Positions 1 through 8,621 are shown, counted from the stretch's first letter. The stretch: 51,688 nucleotides of DNA from an uncultured Clostridia bacterium (GCA_946539625.1 CAMNHT010000001.1:1-51688); one strand, 5' to 3'. Translations and numbers: made by a program. Notes: a model not told the origin generated them from the letters alone.

Positions 1-213
1 GCCGAATCCCCGTCCCGAGGCCAATTGTTGTGAGGTCGGTCTCAATACGGAACGTAGATGCGCGGGTCCCGTGCAATCGCACGCCGTGAACCGTGTCAGG
101 TCCTGACGGAAGCAGCACTAAGCGGAAAGTACGATGTGCCGCGGGGATACCTGCGCGGAGTCACCGGTTGAGGGTCCACTCGGAGCAAGCGGTCGAAGGA
201 CGGGTGTGCAAGT
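1..213 (+). ncRNA. ffs: Signal recognition particle RNA, large type, 5' end missing
   Basis: This is the RNA scaffold of the signal recognition particle, which binds Ffh and targets ribosome-nascent chains to the membrane. The diagnostic apical SRP54-binding loop is visible at about 97-127: GTGTCAGGTCCTGACGGAAG followed by CAGCACTAAGCGG. Flanking arms (about 60-95 and 130-170) can pair into the long helix of the Gram-positive 6S-type SRP RNA. The segment at 1-20 resembles the inner part of the Bacillus scRNA rather than its start, so the Alu-like 5' domain lies before the window. The 3' end is approximate, placed just before the terminator. Confidence 0.9.
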
Positions 214-225
214 TCTATAGAGTAA

Positions 226-250
226 AACCGGGCACATCGCTCGGTTTTTT
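226..250 (+). terminator. Intrinsic terminator of the SRP RNA
   Basis: A 7-bp stem (ACCGGGC / GCTCGGT, one G-U pair) around loop ACATC is followed directly by TTTTTT. It ends the SRP RNA transcript only 24 bp before the sdaAB start. Confidence 0.85.
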
Positions 251-273
251 GTGTATCAAAGGAGAGGGGCAGT

Positions 274-936
274 ATGGAAGATCTTTCGGTATTTGATATC
301 ATCGGTCCGCGCATGACGGGACCGTCGTCCAGCCACACGGCAGGAGCGGTCCGCATTGCGTATATCGCAAGGAAACTGATCGGCACGGAGATCAGCCGCG
401 TACATTTCACGCTCTACGGCTCATTTGCCGAGACCGGACGCGGTCATGGAACGGACAAAGCGCTGATCGGCGGCATTTTGGGGTTTACGCCGGACGATGA
501 CCGCATTCCTCACGCATACGAGCTTGCCTTGGATCAGGGCATACAAGTGAATTTTACGTATTCCGACGAGCCTGTCGATCATCCGAATACGGTCAGGATC
601 GAGCTGATGGATGTCAATGACCGAAAGATGGAGGTCGTGGGACGTTCGGTCGGCGGTGGGAACATTCTCATCACCGAGATCAATGAACAGGCGGTGGAGC
701 TTTCCGGCGATTATCCGACGCTGATCGTCAGCCACAGAGACGAACCGGGCGTCATCGCCGTGGTTTCGCAGGTGCTTGCGCAGATGAAGGTCAATATCGC
801 GTTCATGCGTGTGTTTCGTCACGGACGCGGACGGGACGCCTATATGTGTATCGAGACCGATACGCCCGTCACAAAGGAGATGCAGGCGATCATCCGACAG
901 CTCTGCAATGAGATTACCGAACTGTTTGCGGTATAA
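274..936 (+). CDS. sdaAB: L-serine dehydratase, iron-sulfur-dependent, beta subunit
   Basis: This is the small subunit of the two-chain Fe-S L-serine dehydratase that deaminates L-serine to pyruvate and ammonia in the cytoplasm. At 220 aa it has the usual length. The N-terminal substrate-domain motif GPSSSHTAGAVR sits at residues 16-27 and GRGHGTD at about 55-61; an ACT-like regulatory domain occupies about 145-220 (SHRDEPGVIAVVSQV). AAAGGAGAGGGG precedes the ATG at good distance. The alpha subunit follows after 12 bp, so the two form an operon. No sigma-A promoter is visible between the SRP terminator and this start, so expression may come from read-through or from a promoter inside the SRP RNA gene. 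Confidence 0.93.
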   Translation: MEDLSVFDIIGPRMTGPSSSHTAGAVRIAYIARKLIGTEISRVHFTLYGSFAETGRGHGTDKALIGGILGFTPDDDRIPHAYELALDQGIQVNFTYSDEPVDHPNTVRIELMDVNDRKMEVVGRSVGGGNILITEINEQAVELSGDYPTLIVSHRDEPGVIAVVSQVLAQMKVNIAFMRVFRHGRGRDAYMCIETDTPVTKEMQAIIRQLCNEITELFAV

Positions 937-948
937 GGAGGAATGAGT

Positions 949-1854
949 ATGCAGTTGATTGATGCATTTGAAAACGGCACGTCTCTTTGCCAATATTGCA
1001 TGGCGGAAAACTGCACAATTGCAGAGGCAATGATCCGGCGCGAGGTCTCGCGCGGTGATATGATGCGTGATACAATCATAGCTGAAATGCGGAAAAACCT
1101 CGAGGTTATGCGGGAAGCTGTCCGGACCGGACTTGAAGAACATGTAGAAACGGTTTCCCATTTGTCCGGCGGAGAAGCAAGGCGGTTGTTCCTATATGCA
1201 AAATACGATCCGTTCTCCGGCGGAAATACCTGCCGCGCAGCAGCAAGCGCGATGGCGGTCTGCGAGGTGAATTCCTCCATGGGGCGCATCGTGGCGGCGC
1301 CGACAGCCGGCGCAAGCGGCATTCTGCCCGGCGTTCTGATCGAGTGCGGCATAGAGCGCAGCTGGACCGACGATCAGCTCATACAGGGGCTGTTTACCGC
1401 CGGCGCGGTCGGACTGCTGTTTGCACAGAATGCGACGATCTCCGGCGCAGACGGCGGCTGTCAGGCGGAAACCGGCGTGGCAAGCGCCATGGCGGCGGCA
1501 GCGATCGTGGAGCTGTCCGGCGGTACACCCGAACAGGCGTTGGATGCTGCAGCGATCACGATCAAGAACATCATGGGGCTGGTCTGCGATCCGGTTGCGG
1601 GTCTTGTGGAATGTCCCTGCATCAAGCGGAACGCTTTAGGCGCGGCAAACGCACTTTTGTGCGCGGACATGGTGCTGTGCGGCATCACGAGCCTGATCCC
1701 GTTTGACGAAGTCGTTTCCGCCATGCTGCAGGTCGGACGCGATATCCGCAAGGAGTATCGCGAAACGGCGAAGGGCGGTCTTGCGACGACGCCGACCGGC
1801 AAAGCCGTCGCCGAAAAGGTCAGGCGTTTCCAGACCTATTCCGGCGAGTATTGA
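949..1854 (+). CDS. sdaAA: L-serine dehydratase, iron-sulfur-dependent, alpha subunit
   Basis: This is the catalytic [4Fe-4S] subunit that partners SdaAB. Motifs seen are APTAGASGILPG (about residues 116-127), GADGGCQAE (Cys171), CDPVAGLVECPC (Cys213, Cys222, Cys224) and KRNALGAANA; the cysteines fit the cluster ligands of the family. The ATG at 949 is preferred over the ATG at 943 because the Shine-Dalgarno AAGGAGG (935-941) is 7 bases from the former and only 1 from the latter. The product is 301 aa, normal for the split enzyme. A strong hairpin terminator follows. Confidence 0.93.
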   Translation: MQLIDAFENGTSLCQYCMAENCTIAEAMIRREVSRGDMMRDTIIAEMRKNLEVMREAVRTGLEEHVETVSHLSGGEARRLFLYAKYDPFSGGNTCRAAASAMAVCEVNSSMGRIVAAPTAGASGILPGVLIECGIERSWTDDQLIQGLFTAGAVGLLFAQNATISGADGGCQAETGVASAMAAAAIVELSGGTPEQALDAAAITIKNIMGLVCDPVAGLVECPCIKRNALGAANALLCADMVLCGITSLIPFDEVVSAMLQVGRDIRKEYRETAKGGLATTPTGKAVAEKVRRFQTYSGEY

Positions 1855-1870
1855 GCGCAGAAAAGAACAA

Positions 1871-1897
1871 AGCACACGGAGCGATCCGTGTGCTTTT
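1871..1897 (+). terminator. Intrinsic terminator after sdaAA
   Basis: A perfect 10-bp stem, AGCACACGGA - GCGA - TCCGTGTGCT, is followed by TTTT. It lies between the convergent sdaAA and tmk and its complement ends in TTTGTTCTTTT, so it probably works in both directions. Confidence 0.85.
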
Positions 1898-1911
1898 ACG
1901 TTATAGAAGGG

Positions 1912-2580
1912 TCAAAGACCGAGCATCGGCAGAACGACCGCCTCGATGCGCTTCGCGATCTCGTCGATGGGAAGTAATACGCCGCTTTCTGTGCAGAGGA
2001 TCAGCTTTACATTCGGAATGCGCTGTGCGTACTCGGCGTACTTCTTGCGCGCGCGGGTCTGGATCGAGTCGATGCTTTCGTAGACGTCGCGCGCATTGCC
2101 GATGTATTCGCGAAAGCCTTTTTTGTCCACATTTTCGGCTGCGCTTTCGGTGTCCATATCCAGAACGAGATGCAGATCCGGCACGGGGATTCCGAAGTGC
2201 TCGTGCTCAAGTACGAGGCAGAAATCAAGGATGTCCGGTTTGTCGAGGTCGATGTCCCGGATGCTCTGATAGACCGCGTTGCTGAGCACGTAGCGGTTGA
2301 TCAGCAGAACGTCCGCGTCTGAATAATCAAAGTGCTTGAACGCTTCAAACCGGTCGAGCGCAAACCACAGCGCCATACTTTTGCCGTCGACTGTGTTTGC
2401 GGCGATCCCATCCTTTGCGGACAGGTAGTGTCCCACCATTTCCCCGAAAAACGTATCGTACATGGGGAAGGAGATTTCCTTCACCTTCAGTCCGCGGTTT
2501 TTCAAAGCTTCGGATAAATGTGCCATCTGTACGCTTTTGCCGGTGCCGTCGATACCCTCGAATGCGATGATCTTTGTCAT
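1912..2580 (-). CDS. tmk: Thymidylate kinase (dTMP kinase)
   Basis: This enzyme phosphorylates dTMP to dTDP with ATP in dTTP synthesis. The P-loop EGIDGTGKS is at residues 8-16. The DR motif is present in ALDRFEAF, and NRYVLSN follows in place of the more usual DRY-S. The 222-aa length is within the family range, though the sequence belongs to a divergent tmk branch. The ATG at 2580 is chosen because GGGAGGAAAATC lies just upstream; an extension of 24 codons to 2652 would lack a ribosome binding site. It is monocistronic, with its own promoter (2670-2698), divergent from spoIIE. Confidence 0.88.
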   Translation of the reverse strand: MTKIIAFEGIDGTGKSVQMAHLSEALKNRGLKVKEISFPMYDTFFGEMVGHYLSAKDGIAANTVDGKSMALWFALDRFEAFKHFDYSDADVLLINRYVLSNAVYQSIRDIDLDKPDILDFCLVLEHEHFGIPVPDLHLVLDMDTESAAENVDKKGFREYIGNARDVYESIDSIQTRARKKYAEYAQRIPNVKLILCTESGVLLPIDEIAKRIEAVVLPMLGL

Positions 2581-2669
2581 GATTTTCCTCCCGGATGCAC
2601 GATCGGTGCAGGTCACAGCTTTCGATTTCGCGCAGGCGTGCAAATAATCCATGCGAAATCCTCTGAAGT

Positions 2670-2698
2670 ATTATAGCATATCCGACAGTATCGGGCAA
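2670..2698 (-). promoter_or_regulatory. Sigma-A promoter of tmk
   Basis: On the minus strand TTGCCC (-35), a 17-bp spacer and TATAAT (-10) precede tmk by about 85 bp of leader. Confidence 0.75.
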
Positions 2699-2839
2699 GA
2701 TGATTCTGAAAGATCGAAACGAAACGAATGGAACGGATTCGGATGATGCGGAAACAGATCGGATCGAAGCGACGGAAAGGGACCGGATAAGGACAGCGAT
2801 CGCCGCACAAACACGGGTATCATTCCGTATGATGCGGGT

Positions 2840-5089
2840 ATGCGGAAAAAGAACGATACTTTAGAAAACCGAACGGAATCTTTGATCGGAACGGCCGTGG
2901 TGGTGGGCGGATTTCTGCTTGCGCTCCTGCTTTCACGCGTCCGTATCCACGGACTGCACGCACCGCTGTCGCTCGGACTGCTGCTCGGCAGTCAGCTTGC
3001 CGGTTTTGAACCGGCTGCGATCGTTGGAGGGATCATTCTCGGTGCGTTTGCGGAGCCAAAGCCATATTGGCAGGGCGTTTCCGCCGCGCTGCTGTATTGG
3101 GGGATCACGCGGATCATACTGCTGACCCAAAAAAGATGCCGCCCGACGGCCCGTTTTCTGATCTTCGTGTCGTGCATGATAGTGACACTTCCGATATCGG
3201 CGATCTACGGCATGGAAGAGCTGTTGTACGGTTTGGTTTCCCTGTCTGTTTCCATGGTGTCGTCGATGTGTTTTCGGCGCATCGCTCTGACGGTCAAGAC
3301 GGTTAATCGTGTTCGTCTGATCACGGACGTCGAACAGATTGCGATTGCGCTTGGCGTCGGTGCGCTGTTGCTTTCCGTAGCGGACGCGGCGTTCTTTGGC
3401 TGGTCGCTTCCGGTGACGCTGATCCTGCTGCTGACCATGATCGCCGCTAACGTACGCAGCATTGCCGGAGCGGCTGCGGGGATCCTTTGGTCGGTCATGC
3501 TGACACTGTATACCGGGTGTGACCCTATGCTGATCGGGAGCGTCGCGCTCGGCGCGCTTGCGGCATCGGTACTGCAGGAAAAGGGAAAACTGTTCATCAT
3601 CGGCGCGTTTGCGTTGTCCGGTCTGCTGTTTCGCTCCTTTGCCGCGGGGGAACCGTATGCGATGAGTATTCCGAATCTTTTGTGCAGTGCGTTGTTCTTT
3701 TTCCTGATCCCAAGAAGCTGGCTCGCATCCGTCAGAAACCGTGTGGATCTGCGCCTCTTTACGGAGCAGACGGCTGCCGGTAACGTGAAGCGAACGGAAC
3801 ACCGTGTATCGCGGGAGCTGGAGCGGATGGGAAAGCTGCTCGGCGGCTTCTCGGGCATGTTTCATACGGAGCAACAAGAGGACGACGTGATTGACCGCTG
3901 GACTGTGCAGGGCGCGCTGACGGTCTGCCGCGGCTGCGAGGTCCGGCGCCTTTGCTGGAAGGATCCGGAACTGATGCGCGAAGCGATCGTCGAACTTGCC
4001 GAAGAAGCGGCGAAGGGGCATCGCGTGGAGCCGATCGGACCGATCGACGAAAACTGCAGACACTTTTCGGATTTGTGTGCTTCTGTGCTGCTGTCCTATC
4101 AGCAAGCCGTAAACCGGAATGCGCTGGATCAAAAAGCGTGCATGCAGACCAGCATTGCAGAACGGCAGCTTTCAGGTGCAGGCGCGGCTCTTTGCACATA
4201 CGCACGGCAAATGCGAAGCCGATCCCGCAGTGCATCGTTTGCCGATTGCAGAATCCGCGATCGCCTTACACAAGCGGGATATATCGTTGAAGCTCTGGAC
4301 ATTTACGAGGCAGACGGATCGGAAATGATCGCGGTCAGTATCCGCCGTCCGATCAGGACGCGGTATTCGGCGCTTCGGTGGGAAATCGAACAATCCTGCG
4401 GATATCGGCTTCGCTGCATTCGCGCTTCACAGAACGAAAGCCGTGCGTCATTCGTTTACGAACAGGACGCCGAACTGCATGCGAAGATGCGGGTATCCAG
4501 AACGAACGCCAAAGATACGGTCAGCGGAGATGCGACGGGAGAGTGCCGCATTCCGGGCGGATATGTCTGCTTTGCGCTGTCGGACGGAATGGGGAGGGGA
4601 CGACAGGCACGAAAAGAAAGTGAGGCGGCGATCCGTTTGCTGTTTCGACTGTACAATGCCGGGGTACAAAAGGAACTTGTATATGAGAATGTGAATCGCA
4701 TGCTGCTTGCGCAAAACGAATCGGAAATGTACGCGACGCTTGATGCGGTCTCGATCGACCTGAATACCGGAGAGGCTGAGCTTTTGAAATACGGCGCGCC
4801 GCCGAGCTTTCTTCTCAGGGACGGGCAGATCCGGGTCATCAACGGAGAAGCGCTGCCTTGCGGGATCCTTGCGGAAGCAAAACCGAGCGTCATACAAATG
4901 AAGCTTCGGCGTAACGATCGTATTGTTTTATGCTCCGACGGCGTACAAGACGTTCTGCCGGAGGGCGTGGAAGAGGCGATTCGCCTGATGGAGAATCAGG
5001 AACAGTCGACCGGAGAAGCGCTTTTAAGACTTGCCGAGGAACGCGGAGGATCGGACGATATGACCGTCATGGTGATCAGCGTTGCATGA
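2840..5089 (+). CDS. spoIIE: Stage II sporulation protein E, membrane PP2C phosphatase
   Basis: SpoIIE dephosphorylates SpoIIAA-P in the forespore to release sigma-F, and interacts with FtsZ at the polar septum. The 749-aa protein has a short cytoplasmic start, about 10 hydrophobic segments (residues 16-305), a central region with clustered cysteines (CRGCEVRRLC, about 365-375), and a C-terminal PP2C/SpoIIE domain. Metal-binding signatures are ALSDGMGRG (about 578-586), VLCSDGVQD (about 695) and GGSDDMTVM (about 737). No clear Shine-Dalgarno precedes the ATG, and a TATGAT box lies only 6 bp upstream, so translation may be leaderless. The stop codon overlaps the spoIIGA start as ATGA, which makes a spoIIE-spoIIGA-sigE unit; in Bacillus subtilis spoIIE is a separate gene. 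Confidence 0.93.
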   Translation: MRKKNDTLENRTESLIGTAVVVGGFLLALLLSRVRIHGLHAPLSLGLLLGSQLAGFEPAAIVGGIILGAFAEPKPYWQGVSAALLYWGITRIILLTQKRCRPTARFLIFVSCMIVTLPISAIYGMEELLYGLVSLSVSMVSSMCFRRIALTVKTVNRVRLITDVEQIAIALGVGALLLSVADAAFFGWSLPVTLILLLTMIAANVRSIAGAAAGILWSVMLTLYTGCDPMLIGSVALGALAASVLQEKGKLFIIGAFALSGLLFRSFAAGEPYAMSIPNLLCSALFFFLIPRSWLASVRNRVDLRLFTEQTAAGNVKRTEHRVSRELERMGKLLGGFSGMFHTEQQEDDVIDRWTVQGALTVCRGCEVRRLCWKDPELMREAIVELAEEAAKGHRVEPIGPIDENCRHFSDLCASVLLSYQQAVNRNALDQKACMQTSIAERQLSGAGAALCTYARQMRSRSRSASFADCRIRDRLTQAGYIVEALDIYEADGSEMIAVSIRRPIRTRYSALRWEIEQSCGYRLRCIRASQNESRASFVYEQDAELHAKMRVSRTNAKDTVSGDATGECRIPGGYVCFALSDGMGRGRQARKESEAAIRLLFRLYNAGVQKELVYENVNRMLLAQNESEMYATLDAVSIDLNTGEAELLKYGAPPSFLLRDGQIRVINGEALPCGILAEAKPSVIQMKLRRNDRIVLCSDGVQDVLPEGVEEAIRLMENQEQSTGEALLRLAEERGGSDDMTVMVISVA

Positions 5090-6015
5090 AGATCACGATC
5101 GAACTGTTTCTGCTCGACAATACGCTGATGAATTGCTGCGTGTATCTGATTGCCGCGGCGTGGATGGGCGTCCGGATCCGTCTCCTTCCGACCGTTGCCG
5201 TTTCACTGTTCGGTGCGGTTTACGCGCTGATATCGCTGTTTTACTGGCCGATACTGAGAGAACCGCCGTTAAAAATCACATGCTTCCTTGCTGCGTCGTT
5301 ACTTTTGTTCGGACACGCAGGCGGATGGAGATCGCTGCCGTTTCTGCTGCTGTCCGCGACGCTGACGGGAGGGACCGCGATGTTTCTGACACTGCTGTTC
5401 GGCGGCAGCGTTTATGCCGACGGAACAATTATCGGAACCGTTCCGATCCGTGCCGCGCTGTTTTCCGCTTTCGCCGCGCTGTGCCTGCCGAGAATCGTTC
5501 GGACGCTGCTGCTGACGCGTCGGGACCGTTCGCTGCACACGGAGGTCGTGATCCGTCTTGCGTCGCATACGTATCGGCTGGACGCATTGATCGACAGCGG
5601 CAATCTGCTGAAGGAACCGATCACCGGTCTCCCGGTGATCCTGATCGACCGGTCCGTTGACCGACCTCTTTTGCCTGTACCGTTTATGAAACTGTCCGGA
5701 AGCGGCGTTCTGTACGGGGAGCGGCCGCGATCGGTGACGCTCCGGTCGTTCGGAAACACATCGGTCGATTGTGTTTGCGTACAGTCGCCGGAACCGATCG
5801 GAACGGCGCAGGCAATCGTGCCGGAAAGTCTTTTACCATATGATTGGAGGACAAGAAATGATCGCATGGCTTTATCGTATCTGGGCTCGCCTGCTCGTGC
5901 GGCTGCGCGTTGGCAGACGCAATATCTTATGGTACATTCATGCAAACGAAGGACTGCCGCCGCCGCTCGATCCGGAGGAAGAAGCGCGGTGCATCGCGCT
6001 TGCCGGGACCGATAA
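5086..6015 (+). CDS. spoIIGA: Pro-sigma-E processing aspartic protease SpoIIGA
   Basis: SpoIIGA is the septal membrane protease that removes the N-terminal pro-sequence of sigma-E in the mother cell. About five hydrophobic segments fill residues 3-145. The retroviral-type aspartic protease signature [12 protein letters not shown] is at about 167-178, with candidate catalytic Asp170. The ATG overlaps the spoIIE stop (ATGA). The family-like sequence appears to end near residue 250 ([10 protein letters not shown]), but the frame stays open to 6015 and so overlaps sigE by 158 bp with a tail that looks non-homologous. This may be a real long overlap, or the result of a lost stop or a small frameshift. 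Confidence is high for identity and moderate for the C-terminus. Confidence 0.85.
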   Translation: MKITIELFLLDNTLMNCCVYLIAAAWMGVRIRLLPTVAVSLFGAVYALISLFYWPILREPPLKITCFLAASLLLFGHAGGWRSLPFLLLSATLTGGTAMFLTLLFGGSVYADGTIIGTVPIRAALFSAFAALCLPRIVRTLLLTRRDRSLHTEVVIRLASHTYRLDALIDSGNLLKEPITGLPVILIDRSVDRPLLPVPFMKLSGSGVLYGERPRSVTLRSFGNTSVDCVCVQSPEPIGTAQAIVPESLLPYDWRTRNDRMALSYLGSPARAAARWQTQYLMVHSCKRRTAAAARSGGRSAVHRACRDR

Positions 6016-6571
6016 GGAAGCGAAGGACAAGTTGATCGTCCACAATCTGCGTCTCGTTGTTTACCTCGCACGGAAGTTCGAGAACACAGGCGTGCAGACC
6101 GAGGACCTCATCAGCATCGGAACGATCGGATTGATCAAGGCGGTGGAGACGTTCAAACCGGAAAAGAAGATCAAGCTCGCAACGTATGCTTCTCGCTGTA
6201 TAGAAAATGAGATTCTGATGCACCTGAGACGAACAACGAAGCTGAAGCTGGAGGTCAGCTTTGAAGAGCCGTTGAACGTGGACTGGGACGGAAACGAGCT
6301 TCTTCTTTCGGACGTCCTCGGAACCGATCCGGATGTGGTCAGCCGCGACATGGAGGACGAGGTCGAACACGAGCTTCTCCGAAAAGCGCTCGAGAAGCTG
6401 ACGGATCGCGAGCGGGACATCATAGACATGCGATTCGGGCTCAAGACCGGGGAGCTGCTTACCCAAAAGCAGGTCGCGGACGCCATGGGAATCTCCCAAA
6501 GCTATATCAGTCGACTTGAAAAGCGCATCATGAAGCGGCTGAAGCGCGAGATGGTGCGGATGCAGTCATAG
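5858..6571 (+). CDS. sigE: RNA polymerase sporulation sigma factor E (pro-sigma-E)
   Basis: This is the mother-cell sigma factor that follows engulfment entry. The 237-aa protein begins with a hydrophobic-basic pro-sequence ([18 protein letters not shown]), expected to anchor it to the membrane until SpoIIGA cleavage. Region 2 ([15 protein letters not shown], about 84-98) and region 4 with its helix-turn-helix ([20 protein letters not shown], near the C-terminus) are intact. GGAGG at 5846-5850 lies 7 bases before the ATG, inside the 3' part of the spoIIGA frame. Its last codons overlap the end of the inverted sigG gene by 6 bp, with no terminator between them. Confidence 0.94.
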   Translation: MIAWLYRIWARLLVRLRVGRRNILWYIHANEGLPPPLDPEEEARCIALAGTDKEAKDKLIVHNLRLVVYLARKFENTGVQTEDLISIGTIGLIKAVETFKPEKKIKLATYASRCIENEILMHLRRTTKLKLEVSFEEPLNVDWDGNELLLSDVLGTDPDVVSRDMEDEVEHELLRKALEKLTDRERDIIDMRFGLKTGELLTQKQVADAMGISQSYISRLEKRIMKRLKREMVRMQS

Positions 6572-7339
6572 TCGAACGTACTTTTCAAGCTGACGGAGAG
6601 CGCTTTTTTCCAGACGTGAAACCTGCGCTTGGGAAATGCCGATCTCTTTTGAAACCTCGATCTGCGTTTTGCAAGCGAAATACCGGAGATTCAGGATCTT
6701 CCGGTCTCGTTCTCCGAGATGTGCAATACCTTCTTTGAGCGCGATCGCGTCAATCCGCTTTTCCTCACTGTCCTTCGGGTCACAGATCTGATCGAGCACG
6801 CAAAGCGTGTCGTCGTCTGCGTTGAAGACGGGGTCATAGAGGGAGACCGGATCGGAAATCGCGTCAAGCGCAAAAACAACTTCCGATTCTTTGACACCGA
6901 GGTCTTTTGCAATCTCACCGACCGTCGGCTCCCTTGACAGCGCTTCGGTCAGGCGAAGCTTTGCCTGCATGGCGCGATACGCCATATCGCGCATGGAGCG
7001 CGGCACGCGTACCGCGCTGTAATCACGCAGATGCCGACGAATCTCGCCGGCGATCATAGGGACGGCATAGGTAGAAAACCGCACGTTCTGTGAAAGATCA
7101 AAGCCGTCGACGGACTTGATCAAACCGATGCATCCGACCTGAAACAGATCGTCCGCCTGCTCGCTGCGACCGGCAAAACGCTGTACGACCGACAGGACAA
7201 GCCGAAGATTTGAATAGATAAAGCGTTCGCGCGCCTCAGCGTCGCCGGATTTGGCGCGCTCCAGAAGTGCACGCATTTCTTCCGGCCTGAGACGCGGCAG
7301 CCGCGATGTATCGAGATTCGTGATCTCCACTTTCTGCAA
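6566..7339 (-). CDS. sigG: RNA polymerase sporulation sigma factor G
   Basis: This is the late forespore sigma factor. The 257-aa protein shows the sigma-G-like start [15 protein letters not shown], region 2 ([20 protein letters not shown]), region 3 ([14 protein letters not shown]) and a region-4 helix-turn-helix ([20 protein letters not shown]). The TTG at 7339 is chosen because GGAGGT (7348-7353) lies 8 bases upstream and the product then starts like known sigma-G proteins; the ATG at 7360 lies upstream of that ribosome binding site. In most Bacillota sigG follows sigE in the same direction. Here it is inverted, and the two stops overlap tail-to-tail, so spoIIGA-sigE transcription would run antisense into sigG. 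Confidence 0.93.
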   Translation of the reverse strand: MQKVEITNLDTSRLPRLRPEEMRALLERAKSGDAEARERFIYSNLRLVLSVVQRFAGRSEQADDLFQVGCIGLIKSVDGFDLSQNVRFSTYAVPMIAGEIRRHLRDYSAVRVPRSMRDMAYRAMQAKLRLTEALSREPTVGEIAKDLGVKESEVVFALDAISDPVSLYDPVFNADDDTLCVLDQICDPKDSEEKRIDAIALKEGIAHLGERDRKILNLRYFACKTQIEVSKEIGISQAQVSRLEKSALRQLEKYVRL

Positions 7340-7360
7340 AGAGAACCACCTCCGAACCAT

Positions 7361-7389
7361 AGTCTGTCCGTCGAGAAGCACATTCAAAC
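7361..7389 (-). promoter_or_regulatory. Possible sigma-F-type promoter of sigG
   Basis: On the minus strand GTTTG, a 15-bp spacer and GGACAGACT fit the sigma-F pattern GYWTA-N15/16-GGnnAnAnT, with one mismatch in the -35. The predicted start would fall right before the GGAGGT of sigG. Expected from the biology of sigG, but read by eye only. Confidence 0.35.
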
Positions 7390-7403
7390 AGCATGGATCG
7401 GAT

Positions 7404-7432
7404 TTGACAGACTTTTCCAATCGTGGTACGAT
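7404..7432 (+). promoter_or_regulatory. Sigma-A promoter of the metallophosphoesterase lipoprotein gene
   Basis: Consensus TTGACA, a 17-bp spacer and TACGAT. The start point would be about 22 bp before the GTG start at 7461. It lies divergent to, and close upstream of, the sigG control region. Confidence 0.8.
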
Positions 7433-7460
7433 ACAGAAAAGTTCGCTCGGAGGAAACACT

Positions 7461-8612
7461 GTGAGACAGTATCGGATGGTTTTTGCGTGGATGTTCATGC
7501 TCCTGCTTCTGATCGGATGCACCGGACAGAACGCGGCACGGCCGACGGACGGCGCCGCGTCAGAGGCCGCATCGGAAGATACCATCCTCGTTTCGTCGGT
7601 AGAACCTTCCGAGGCGCTCGCGATCGCAACCGTTCCGCCGACACCGCAGGCGACGCCGGAGCCGACAACGAAACCGACGGAACAGCCGACAGAGGAACCG
7701 ACGCCAGGGTCACAGCGATATGCGGCGGCAGAAAACATTTATACGATCGCATGGATGAGTGATCCGCAGCACTATTCCAAGAAGTTTCCCGAAACGTACT
7801 ATGCCATGACGTCATTTCTCCGCGATCATTGCGATGAAATGCGTCTGGCTTATATCATCAATACCGGCGATCTGGTGCATAACACCGATCTGGAATCCGA
7901 ATGGGACGTTGCAGACAAAGCGCAGGCGATGATCGACGATATCCCGAACGGCGTGCTTGCGGGCAACCATGACATACTCGATCCCATCGGATATCAAACG
8001 TTCTGTACTCGGTTCGGTGAAAAACGGTATCGGGACAAACCGTGGTACGGCGGAAGCTTTGAAAACAACCGGGGCCACTATGATCTTCTCACAATCGGTG
8101 AAACGGAATATCTGTTTGTGTATATGGGCTTTAGCCCGACAAAAAAAGCGATCCAATGGGCTGCAGACGTGTTTAAACAGTTTCCGGAGCGCATCGGCGT
8201 TCTGTGCCTGCATGATTATTACACCAAGCAATTGACGCTGTCAGCGGACGGACAGAAATGGCACGACACGGTCGTTGCAAAGTCGCCGAATCTCTACATG
8301 GTCCTTTGCGGACATAAATACGGAGCTTACTGCTTCCCGGAATCGTTCGACGATGACAAGGACGGCAGGGAAGACCGCACCGTCTACCAGATGCTGTTCA
8401 ATTATCAGGCGTCACTGCAGGACGGCGGGGGAGGGTATCTCCGACTGATGCAGATCAATGAATCGGCAGGGACGATACACAATCTGACATATTCGCCGCT
8501 GCTGGATGACTTTAACCGGTTTGACGATCCGGAAAACAGGGAGGAATACTATCCGTTCGACGAAAAGAATGAGGAGTTTACGCTTCCGCTGCCGTGGAAG
8601 ATCGAACACTGA
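7461..8612 (+). CDS. Lipoprotein with metallophosphoesterase domain
   Basis: The predicted product is a membrane-anchored extracytoplasmic calcineurin-type phosphoesterase of unknown substrate. The 383-aa protein starts with a lipoprotein signal peptide ending in LLLIGC. A Pro/Thr-rich spacer follows (about 55-82, repeats such as TPEPTTKPTEQPTEEPTPG). The metallophosphoesterase motifs are SDPQH (in place of the usual D-x-H), NTGDLVHN, GNHD and CGHKYGAY. The GTG at 7461 is 7 bases after GGAGG and keeps the signal peptide intact; the long upstream extension would run into the divergent promoter region. It is monocistronic, between its own promoter and terminator. It could act on a cell-wall or nucleotide phosphoester; the sequence does not say which. 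Confidence 0.8.
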   Translation: MRQYRMVFAWMFMLLLLIGCTGQNAARPTDGAASEAASEDTILVSSVEPSEALAIATVPPTPQATPEPTTKPTEQPTEEPTPGSQRYAAAENIYTIAWMSDPQHYSKKFPETYYAMTSFLRDHCDEMRLAYIINTGDLVHNTDLESEWDVADKAQAMIDDIPNGVLAGNHDILDPIGYQTFCTRFGEKRYRDKPWYGGSFENNRGHYDLLTIGETEYLFVYMGFSPTKKAIQWAADVFKQFPERIGVLCLHDYYTKQLTLSADGQKWHDTVVAKSPNLYMVLCGHKYGAYCFPESFDDDKDGREDRTVYQMLFNYQASLQDGGGGYLRLMQINESAGTIHNLTYSPLLDDFNRFDDPENREEYYPFDEKNEEFTLPLPWKIEH

Positions 8613-8621
8613 AAGATAAGA

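Noticed and set aside
93..410. Short ORFs on both strands over the SRP RNA
   Set aside because: The RNA motif and terminator explain the sequence; the ORFs have no ribosome binding site.
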